Source of the DNA: Bacteroidales bacterium
Lineage (GTDB): Bacteria > Bacteroidota > Bacteroidia > Bacteroidales > UBA932
DNA: 32,140 nucleotides
Assembly (NCBI GenBank): GCA_017428245.1
Contig: JAFRRF010000026.1
Location: 1 to 32,140, forward strand
Direction: 5' to 3'
Below the pieces are notes generated by a model, which had not been told where the DNA came from, made no database searches, and was given only the letters and a program-made list of their open reading frames with translations. Shown here one piece after another: positions 9,174-15,863 of this stretch; positions within the stretch are counted from its first letter, which is position 1; every line of letters starts with the position of its first letter. The position numbers and the translations under genes were made by a program.

Positions 9174-10643
9174 ATGCGCGCACGAATTCCCCTGTTGATG
9201 CTGGTTTTGCTCACGGCCCTTTCCTGCGGTCGCGGCCTGCACGATCCCGTGTTCTCCGGGCGGGAGCCCCGCATCTTCCCGGACTATCGGGACGTGACGA
9301 TTCCCGCCACCATTGCGCCGCTCAACTTCTCGATGGACCAGGCCGAGCGCCTCGACGTGACGCTCACGGGCGACGACGGCACTATCCTGCACGTCCACGG
9401 TTCGATGGCGCGTTTCCCCCGGAAGGCCTGGCGGAAACTGTTGCAGGCTAACGTGGGCGGGGCCATCCAGGTCGACGCATACGGATTCACCGAAGGGCAG
9501 TGGATGCAGCACAGGCCGTTCCACTTCTATGTCAGCGAGGATGCCATCGACTACGGACTGGCCTACCGGCTCATCCTCCCTTCCTATGAGGGAATGGGAA
9601 AACTCGGCATCTACGAACGGGACCTGTCGTCCTACCGGCAGAAGGAACTTATCAGCACCGAAGAGGTCAACGGCTGCCTCAACTGCCATTCCTTCAACCA
9701 GTGCGACCCCAAGGACCTGAACCTGCACGTGCGCGGCTCCTATGGCGGCACCCTGATCCAGCAGCAGGCGCAACTGAAGGCGTTCGACACCAAGACCGAC
9801 TCCACGATCTCGAGTTGCGTCTACCCGTACTGGCACCCGTCCGGCAACTACATCGCCTACTCCAACAACACCACCCGGCAGGGGTTCTACCAGCGGGCGG
9901 AGAATGTCCTGGAAGTTTTCGACTACGCGTCCGACATCGTGGTCTACGACATCCGGAACAACCGGCTCCTGTCGTGCCCCCTGCTGAAAAGCGAAAGCGC
10001 CTGGGAAACCTTCCCTGCCTTCTCCCCGGACGGCAAGTCGCTCTATTTCTGCAGCGCCGCGCCCAAGGCCATTCCCCAGCAGATGAATGAAATCCGCTAC
10101 AATCTCTGCCGCATCGCCTTCGATCCGGAAAGCGGCCGTTTCGGCGACCGGGTCGACACGCTGGTCCTGGCCGCCCCGGCCGGCTTCAGCGTCTCTTTCC
10201 CGCGTCCGTCGTTTGACGGGAAATACCTGATGTACACCGTCTCGTCGTTCGGCAATTTCACGATCTGGCACCGGGATTCGGATTTGTGCCTGCTCGACCT
10301 GACGACCGGCGCTTCGTGGAACCTGGCGAGCGCGAACAGCCCCGACGCCGCCGACAGCTACCACAACTGGAGCAGCAACAGCCGCTGGTTCGTGTTCGGC
10401 AGCCGCCGCGACGACGGCACCCACACCCGCGCCTACATCTGCCATATCGATGCGGACGGCGTGCCGGGCAAACCCTTCCTGCTGCCCCAGCGGAAGCCAC
10501 GTGAATACTACGACAATATGCTGCGGAGTTTCAACATCCCCGAATTCGTGACGGAACCCGTGCCCCTGAACAGCCACAAGGCCTGGCGGCTGCTCAGGCG
10601 GGGCAAGAAAGAACAGTTCAATTATGGAACGGATATCCCTTAA
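9174..10643 (+). CDS. Exported PD40/TolB-like beta-propeller protein with CxxCH motif, copy 1
   Basis: The protein has 489 residues. The N-terminus MRARIPLLMLVLLTALSC is an export signal and probably a lipoprotein one (Cys18, lipobox less than ideal). Residues about 25-160 form a domain with FPDYRDVTIPATIAPLNF and YVSEDAIDYGLAYRLI. GCLNCHSF follows, a CxxCH c-type haem-attachment motif with Cys168, Cys171 and His172. The rest is a beta-propeller with PD40/TolB-type blades, such as YPYWHPSGNYIAYS, FPAFSPDGKSLYFCS and NSRWFVFGSRRDDG. It starts 3 bp after the membrane-protein gene, and its 3' end overlaps the next membrane-protein gene by 20 bp. The motif sits at the same residue number in the paralogue at 12333, which argues for function. 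Actual haem binding is unproven. Confidence 0.75.
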   Translation: MRARIPLLMLVLLTALSCGRGLHDPVFSGREPRIFPDYRDVTIPATIAPLNFSMDQAERLDVTLTGDDGTILHVHGSMARFPRKAWRKLLQANVGGAIQVDAYGFTEGQWMQHRPFHFYVSEDAIDYGLAYRLILPSYEGMGKLGIYERDLSSYRQKELISTEEVNGCLNCHSFNQCDPKDLNLHVRGSYGGTLIQQQAQLKAFDTKTDSTISSCVYPYWHPSGNYIAYSNNTTRQGFYQRAENVLEVFDYASDIVVYDIRNNRLLSCPLLKSESAWETFPAFSPDGKSLYFCSAAPKAIPQQMNEIRYNLCRIAFDPESGRFGDRVDTLVLAAPAGFSVSFPRPSFDGKYLMYTVSSFGNFTIWHRDSDLCLLDLTTGASWNLASANSPDAADSYHNWSSNSRWFVFGSRRDDGTHTRAYICHIDADGVPGKPFLLPQRKPREYYDNMLRSFNIPEFVTEPVPLNSHKAWRLLRRGKKEQFNYGTDIP

Positions 10644-12336
10644 ACAGACGTTGTTTCCGGGCTTGTTCGCCCTGGCCGTCTTCCTCTTCTTCTGGCTGGC
10701 CTACCCCTACCACGTCTACAGCCAGGAGCAGTTCCAGCTATTCCAGTTCTCCTGGCGGTATTGGGCCGAAACCCTGGCGGTTCCCGGCGGGCTGGCCGAC
10801 TGGTGTGGCCGGTTCCTGACGCAGTTCTTCTATTATTCGGCGGCGGGCAGCCTCATCCTCGCGCTGTTGCTCGCGGCAATCCAGGCCGTGACGGCGGCCC
10901 TGGCGAAAAGTCCGTCACCGCTCGGATATGCCCTGACCTTCGTCCCGTCCATCCTGCTGCTGATCTACTGCTGCGATGCCGACGCCATGCCCTGCACACT
11001 GGTGGCGGTCCTGCTGTCGCTGCTCTGCGCCCTGGCGGTCCTCCGCATCCGCCCCGCCCTTCTGCGAAACGGCATCGCCGTCGTCGCGACCGCCCTGCTC
11101 TATTTCCTGCTGGGTCCGCTTTCGGTGCTGTTCATCATCGCTTATCTCGTCCACGAGCGGAAGTGGCTGCCAGGCCTTCTGATGGCGGCCGTCTTCGCCG
11201 GATGCATCGTCTGCTTCCACAAGACGATGGGCTATCCTTACTACCGGCTCCTGTACGGCATCAACTACTACCGCTTCCACCATCATATGCCGGCCTGGCC
11301 GTGGATCGCTGCGGCGGCCGAAGCGCTGGTGCTGGTCTTTGCGCCGATCTTCAAGCGGCAGTGCAAGGCCTGGGAAGGAACCGCGGCCTTCGGCGCGGTG
11401 ATGGTCCTCGGTGCCCTGGGCGTCTTCCTTGCCTATGACGGCGAGATGGAGACCTATCTCAAATACGACTTCCTGACGCGAAGGTTCCAGTGGAACGCCA
11501 TCCTCGCGGAAGCCCGGAAAGACAATCCCCAGAAGCCGTTCGAGATGGCCAGCGTGAACCTGGCGCTCGTCAAGACGGGCAACGCCCACCGGCTGTTCGA
11601 CTTCTACCAGAACGGCCCGGACGGCCTGCTCCCGAAATACACCAACGACTACATCCACCCGCTGATTCCTTCCGAAGCCTATTTCCAGCTCGGCATGATC
11701 AATTCCTCCCAGCGCTATACTTTCGAAGCGCAGGAACTGATCCCGGACTTCCAGAAGAGCGTCCGGGCTTACAAGCGGCTGGCGGAGACCAACCTGATCA
11801 ACGGGAACCACAAGGTGGCCGAAAAATATCTGAAAGCCTTGGAAAAGACACTCTTCTACCGGGGCTGGGCGCGAGCCAAAATGGCGCTGTGCGGCAACGA
11901 TGCGGCCATCGACGCGGATCCGGGCTACGGATACCTCCGCAGCGTCCGGCTCCACGACCACGACTTCCTCTTCAACCGGCAGGCCATGGAGACCATGCTG
12001 GGTTATCTGGTCCAGGAGAATCCCGCCAACCATATGGCGCTGGAATACCTGCTCTCCTGGACACTCCTCGACAAGAACCTGAAAGGCTTTGTGCGCTTCT
12101 GCCCCTTCGAGGGATTCCCGGGCGGCGTGCCGCGCTGCTATCAGGAGGCATTTCTGCTGGACTTCGCCGACACGGCACACAGCCTGGACAACGTACCCGA
12201 TTTCATCGAACCGGCCGTGATCAATGCGTTCAATCTCTTCATGCGGGAACACGGCAGCGGGGCGCCGGCCGAAACCCTCGCCAAGCAGTTCGGCCACACC
12301 TATTGGTACTACTATTTCTATCGATTGGGCGTATGA
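10624..12336 (+). CDS. Polytopic membrane protein with C-terminal helical-repeat domain (DUF6057-like), copy 2
   Basis: This 570-residue paralogue of the 7461 product has nearly the same length and collinear motifs (QFFYYSAAGSLILA near residue 75, HMPAWPWIAAAAE near 225, and C-terminal HTYWYYYFYRLGV). About eight membrane helices occupy residues 10-275. A helical, TPR-like soluble domain occupies 285-570 (for example SEAYFQLGMINSSQRYTFEA). The ATG at 10624 lies inside the 3' end of the preceding propeller gene (20-bp overlap), so translation is probably coupled. Its own stop overlaps the next start as ATGA. The protein copies have clearly diverged, so the duplication is not recent. Function unknown, as for copy 1. 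Confidence 0.7.
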   Translation: MERISLKQTLFPGLFALAVFLFFWLAYPYHVYSQEQFQLFQFSWRYWAETLAVPGGLADWCGRFLTQFFYYSAAGSLILALLLAAIQAVTAALAKSPSPLGYALTFVPSILLLIYCCDADAMPCTLVAVLLSLLCALAVLRIRPALLRNGIAVVATALLYFLLGPLSVLFIIAYLVHERKWLPGLLMAAVFAGCIVCFHKTMGYPYYRLLYGINYYRFHHHMPAWPWIAAAAEALVLVFAPIFKRQCKAWEGTAAFGAVMVLGALGVFLAYDGEMETYLKYDFLTRRFQWNAILAEARKDNPQKPFEMASVNLALVKTGNAHRLFDFYQNGPDGLLPKYTNDYIHPLIPSEAYFQLGMINSSQRYTFEAQELIPDFQKSVRAYKRLAETNLINGNHKVAEKYLKALEKTLFYRGWARAKMALCGNDAAIDADPGYGYLRSVRLHDHDFLFNRQAMETMLGYLVQENPANHMALEYLLSWTLLDKNLKGFVRFCPFEGFPGGVPRCYQEAFLLDFADTAHSLDNVPDFIEPAVINAFNLFMREHGSGAPAETLAKQFGHTYWYYYFYRLGV

Positions 12337-13805
12337 AAAAGAGTCTCCTTCTCTCCTTGCCGCTGCTGCTCGCCGTCCTGGCGTGCACCGGCCATCCCGA
12401 CCGCTTCGCGCCGGCCGGCCGGCAGCCGGACATCTATCCCGATTACATCGGTGTAACCGTCCCCGCCACCATCGCGCCCCTCGACTTTGACATCGACGGC
12501 GCAGAGAAGGTGATTGCCGTCGCGGAAGGGCTGGACGGCCAGACCGTCAAGGCTTCCGGCAAAAGCGCCAATTTCCCCGTCAAGGCCTGGCACAAGCTGC
12601 TGGCCGCATCCCGGGGCGGGACGGTCAAGGTCACGGCGTGCGGAAAGTTCGACGGGAAATGGACGCGGTTCGAGCCGTTCGAGATCTATGTCAGCGAAGA
12701 CGCCATCGACTACGGCATCGCCTACCGGCTCATCGCCCCGGGCTACCAGTCCTTCTCCCACATCGGCATCTACGAAAGGGACCTGTCGTCGTTCGACGAG
12801 GTCTGTCTGATCGGCGGCAAGAACTTCGACGGCTGTGTGAACTGCCATTCCTTCAACCGTACCCGGCCGGAGTTTTTCAGCCTCCACGTACGCGGCGAAA
12901 GAGGGGCGACCTTCATTATGAAGGACGGCAAGACCGTCGCCTACGATATGAAGACCGACTCCACGCTGGCCGCCTGCGTCTATCCCAGCTGGCATCCCGA
13001 CGGACGGTTCATCGCCTACTCCACCAATGTCAACCGGCAGGGTTTCTACCAGCGCCACGACAAGGTACTCGAGGTGTACGACCTCAAGTCGGACCTGCAG
13101 GTGTACGACACCGAGAAAAACGTGCTGATCACCTCGCCGGAGGTGAAGGTGGACGGCGTGAACGAGAACATGCCGGCCTTCTCGGCCGACGGCCGCGCCA
13201 TCTATTTCGCTTCCTGCACGGAGCAAGAAATCCCCCGCAACGTGACGGAAGTCCGCTACAATCTCTGCCGCGTGGATTTCAACCCCGAAACCGGCGACAT
13301 CGGTCACAAGGTGGACACGCTGGTCTTCGCCGAAGCGATGGGCAAGAGCGTTTCCTTCCCGAAACCTTCCTATGACGGTCGGTGGATTATGTATCAGCTG
13401 GCGGACTACGGCTGCTTCGGGGCCTGGCACCACGAGTCGGACCTGTGGCTCCTCGACCTCCGGACCGGAGAAACCCGGCCGCTCGACGGGGTGAACAGCG
13501 ACGATGCCGAGAGCGCCCACAGCTGGAGTTCCAACTCCCGCTGGTTCGTCTTCGGCAGCCGGCGCGACGACGGGCTCTATACCCGGGCCTACATCTGTCA
13601 CATCGATGAAAACGGCGTGTGCGCAAAACCGTTCATGCTGCCCCAGAAGAGCCCGCGCGACTTCTACGACAGCAGCGTCCGGTCGTACAATGTGCCGGAA
13701 TTCGTCGCAGGCCCGGTCGATTTCAACGGCATTGACGCCGTACGCCTGTATAACAGCGATAAGCGGACTAAAGTGGGTTTCCGATGGTCAGACTCCTCTT
13801 TATAA
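12333..13805 (+). CDS. Exported PD40/TolB-like beta-propeller lipoprotein with CxxCH motif, copy 2
   Basis: This 490-residue paralogue of the 9174 product starts at the ATG at 12333, which overlaps the preceding stop as ATGA. The open frame extends much further upstream, but only through the membrane-protein gene. MKKSLLLSLPLLLAVLAC is a clear lipoprotein signal (lipobox VLAC, Cys18). It shares PDYIGVTVPATIAPLDF, YVSEDAIDYGIAYRLI and IYERDLSSF with copy 1, then GCVNCHSF with Cys168, Cys171 and His172. PD40-like blades follow (YPSWHPDGRFIAYST, MPAFSADGRAIYFAS, NSRWFVFGSRRDDGLYTRAY). The 3' end overlaps the XylR-type regulator by 22 bp. I infer a surface or periplasmic protein that binds a ligand or carries out redox chemistry, paired with the membrane protein encoded just before it. 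Confidence 0.78.
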   Translation: MKKSLLLSLPLLLAVLACTGHPDRFAPAGRQPDIYPDYIGVTVPATIAPLDFDIDGAEKVIAVAEGLDGQTVKASGKSANFPVKAWHKLLAASRGGTVKVTACGKFDGKWTRFEPFEIYVSEDAIDYGIAYRLIAPGYQSFSHIGIYERDLSSFDEVCLIGGKNFDGCVNCHSFNRTRPEFFSLHVRGERGATFIMKDGKTVAYDMKTDSTLAACVYPSWHPDGRFIAYSTNVNRQGFYQRHDKVLEVYDLKSDLQVYDTEKNVLITSPEVKVDGVNENMPAFSADGRAIYFASCTEQEIPRNVTEVRYNLCRVDFNPETGDIGHKVDTLVFAEAMGKSVSFPKPSYDGRWIMYQLADYGCFGAWHHESDLWLLDLRTGETRPLDGVNSDDAESAHSWSSNSRWFVFGSRRDDGLYTRAYICHIDENGVCAKPFMLPQKSPRDFYDSSVRSYNVPEFVAGPVDFNGIDAVRLYNSDKRTKVGFRWSDSSL

Positions 13806-14944
13806 CTGACTTTACAGAATCTTTCGCCTACGCCCTGCTGCGCGGCATCATCCGCTACTCCAACGAGACCGGACAATGGGTGGTGTGCCGGATGCCGCCG
13901 GCTTACAAACGGAGTCTGGGCCTGGCCGGCGTCATCAAGTGGGCGAAGAAATGGGGCGCCGACGTGGTGATCGGACAGTTTGAGAAATCCGACCCCGTGG
14001 AGCTGTTCCGGCGCAACGGCATCGTGGCCTTCGCCCAGGACTACAAAGCCAAGTTCGACAACATTCCGAACATCACGGGCGATTATATCAAGACCGGCCG
14101 GATGGCGGCCGACCTCTATCTGCACAAAGGTTTCCGTAATTTCGCCTTTTTCGGCTACCAGGACGTCTGCTGGTCCGACGAGCGCTGCGCCGGCTTCCGC
14201 CAGCGGATCGAGGAAGCCGGGTTCGGCGACCATTTCTATGTTTACGACAAACAAGTCATCGACAACCTCTGGTACTATGAGGCGGAGGATCTCAAGAAAT
14301 GGCTGCTTTCGCTCCCCAAGCCCGTGGCCGTGATGGCCTGCGACGACAACCAGGGAAACGCGCTGATCGAGGCCTGCAACTCGGCCGGGGTGAAGATTCC
14401 GTCCGAACTTTCGCTCATCGGCGTGGACAATGACGAAGTCATCTGCACGCTCTCCAACCCCACACTCTCCAGCATCATGGTCGATATCGAGCAGGGCGGC
14501 TATGAGACCGCCCAGATGGCGGTCCGAATGATCCAGGACCCTTCCTTCCAAGGAAGCGACATCACCCTCCAGCCCAAACGCATCGTCCACCGGGTGTCCA
14601 CCTCCGCCTATGCCACCACCGACAAGGACGTGCTGACCGCACTACAGTTCATCCGGCAGAACCTCCACAAGAAAATCACGGTCAGCGACGTGCTGGAGCA
14701 GGTTCCGCTCTCGCGCAGACTGCTGGAAGTCCGCTTCAAGAAAGTGCTCGGGGAATCCATCTACCAGTATATCTCCAAGCAGCGGATCGGCCGCTTCTCG
14801 GAACTGCTCCTTGAGACCAACGACGCCATCCAGGAAATCGCCTATACGATGGGCGAAGATGACGCCAAAAGTATCTGCCGAAGGTTCAAGGAGTTAAAAG
14901 GCTGTACCCCATCGGAGTGGCGCAGTCAAAAAAACGCAAATTGA
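13784..14944 (+). CDS. XylR-type transcriptional regulator (periplasmic-binding-like sensor plus AraC HTH)
   Basis: This 386-residue sugar-responsive regulator resembles the XylR group. Residues about 1-270 form a LacI-like periplasmic-binding-protein sensor, without the LacI DNA-binding head (MVRLLFITDF start; MACDDNQGNALIEACNSAGV; ELSLIGVDNDEVIC). Residues about 285-383 form an AraC-type double helix-turn-helix (KITVSDVLEQVPLSRRLLEVRFKKVLG and the second helix pair ending TPSEWR). The start at 13784 lies inside the preceding propeller gene (22-bp overlap), making it the last gene of the 7461 operon. Directly downstream lies the promoter region of the ROK-led PUL, so it most likely controls that locus and possibly its own operon. 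The inducer is unknown; an amino sugar is my guess from the targets. Confidence 0.88.
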   Translation: MVRLLFITDFTESFAYALLRGIIRYSNETGQWVVCRMPPAYKRSLGLAGVIKWAKKWGADVVIGQFEKSDPVELFRRNGIVAFAQDYKAKFDNIPNITGDYIKTGRMAADLYLHKGFRNFAFFGYQDVCWSDERCAGFRQRIEEAGFGDHFYVYDKQVIDNLWYYEAEDLKKWLLSLPKPVAVMACDDNQGNALIEACNSAGVKIPSELSLIGVDNDEVICTLSNPTLSSIMVDIEQGGYETAQMAVRMIQDPSFQGSDITLQPKRIVHRVSTSAYATTDKDVLTALQFIRQNLHKKITVSDVLEQVPLSRRLLEVRFKKVLGESIYQYISKQRIGRFSELLLETNDAIQEIAYTMGEDDAKSICRRFKELKGCTPSEWRSQKNAN

Positions 14945-14956
14945 GTATTTAAATAC
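14945..14956. promoter_or_regulatory. Perfect 12-bp palindrome, possible operator
   Basis: GTATTTAAATAC follows the XylR-type gene's stop codon immediately and lies about 34 bp upstream of the -7 box of the PUL promoter. It is a candidate binding site for the regulator encoded next to it. As an AT-rich palindrome it could also arise by chance. Confidence 0.35.
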
Positions 14957-14962
14957 GCAAAT

Positions 14963-14984
14963 TACACATTCTTCTCCCTGTGTA
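14963..14984. promoter_or_regulatory. Inverted repeat TACACA-N10-TGTGTA, possible operator
   Basis: Six perfectly paired bases per arm with a 10-base spacer (one helical turn plus arms) overlap the -33 region of the PUL promoter. That is where an AraC-type activator would be expected to contact DNA. Confidence 0.35.
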
Positions 14985-14989
14985 TTCAG

Positions 14990-14997
14990 TAATTTTG
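14990..14997 (+). promoter_or_regulatory. -7 box of the PUL promoter
   Basis: TAATTTTG fits TAnnTTTG, 36 bases upstream of the ROK kinase ATG. No good -33 TTTG is present at the expected 19-21-base distance, which is typical of a promoter needing an activator. Confidence 0.45.
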
Positions 14998-15032
14998 TAT
15001 TGCTGATACTGTAACCCTTTTGACTGAAAACT

Positions 15033-15863
15033 ATGAGATTAGGTATCGACATCGGCGGTACGAACATCGTATTTGGCCTGTTCGGTGAAGACGGCCAGCT
15101 CGTCCGCTCCGCCTCCGTCCGCTCTTTTGCCAGGGATGCCTCCCTGGAGAGCACCCTTCAGTCGCTGCAGGACCGGATCGGGGAATTCCTCACGCCGGAG
15201 GTCACCTCCATCGGCATCGGCGTTCCCTCCGCCCTCGACCGCGAAACGGGTGTCGTCTACAACGCCGTCAACATCCCGTCCTGGCAGAACGTGCCGCTCA
15301 AACAGATCCTGGAAGCCCGCTTCCACGTTCCCGTCCGGCTGAACAATGACGCCAACTGCTTCGCGCTCGGCGCCTACCGGCATTTCGCGGAAGAAAAACC
15401 GCAGTCGTTCGTGGGCGTGACCCTGGGAACGGGCGTCGGCCTGGGCATCGTCATCGACGGCGAACTCTACAACGGCCACAACACCGGAGCCGGCGAAATC
15501 GGCTGCATCCGGTATCTGGACGCCGACCTGGAAACGTACTGCAGTTCTCCCTTTTTCACCCGGAAAGGCACCACTTGCAAGCAGGTGGCGGAAGCCGCGG
15601 CGCAGGGCGATCCGCAGGCGCTGGCGCTGTTCCAGGAAGTCGGCGGCCATATCGGCAACCTGGTTGCCACCATCCTCTACGCCTACGATCCCGAAATGCT
15701 CGTGCTGGGCGGCGGGATTTCCCGGGCGTTCCCCTATTTCAAGGACAGCATGAAAGCCTGCCTCGAAAAGGTCTTCATCTATCCCGAAACATTGAAAAGA
15801 CTCAAAATCAGACAAATCGACAACGACGAAATCGCGCTAATCGGAGCAGCATATTTACAATGA
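15033..15863 (+). CDS. ROK-family sugar kinase lacking the zinc-binding motif
   Basis: This is probably a cytoplasmic sugar or amino-sugar kinase, 276 residues long. The N-terminal phosphate loop is MRLGIDIGGTNIVFGLF, the catalytic aspartate is Asp106 in LNNDANC, and a second ATP-binding motif TLGTGVGLGIVIDG spans about 130-143. ROK enzymes usually continue with GAGEIGH and a CxCGxxGCxE zinc cluster. Here the stretch reads GAGEIGCIRYLDADLETYCS: the zinc-ligand histidine is Cys158 and the cysteine cluster is missing. Similar zinc-less ROK proteins occur in Bacteroidetes, so the gene need not be inactive. It is the first gene of the PUL, and its stop overlaps the GH2 start as ATGA. Substrate inferred from neighbours: glucosamine or N-acetylglucosamine. 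Confidence 0.85.
   Translation: MRLGIDIGGTNIVFGLFGEDGQLVRSASVRSFARDASLESTLQSLQDRIGEFLTPEVTSIGIGVPSALDRETGVVYNAVNIPSWQNVPLKQILEARFHVPVRLNNDANCFALGAYRHFAEEKPQSFVGVTLGTGVGLGIVIDGELYNGHNTGAGEIGCIRYLDADLETYCSSPFFTRKGTTCKQVAEAAAQGDPQALALFQEVGGHIGNLVATILYAYDPEMLVLGGGISRAFPYFKDSMKACLEKVFIYPETLKRLKIRQIDNDEIALIGAAYLQ

Noticed and set aside
8088-10577. 829-codon minus-strand open frame across the first module
   Set aside because: It spans two well-supported plus-strand genes and has a composition rich in Val, Gly, Asp and His typical of antisense translations of GC-rich genes.
11490-12332. Upstream extension of the second propeller gene
   Set aside because: The frame is open but lies wholly inside the membrane-protein gene. 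The lipoprotein signal starting at 12333 fixes the true start.
15575-15859. Upstream extension of the GH2 gene into the ROK kinase gene
   Set aside because: The extension is out-of-frame translation of the kinase gene. The signal peptide at 15860 and the ATGA overlap define the start.
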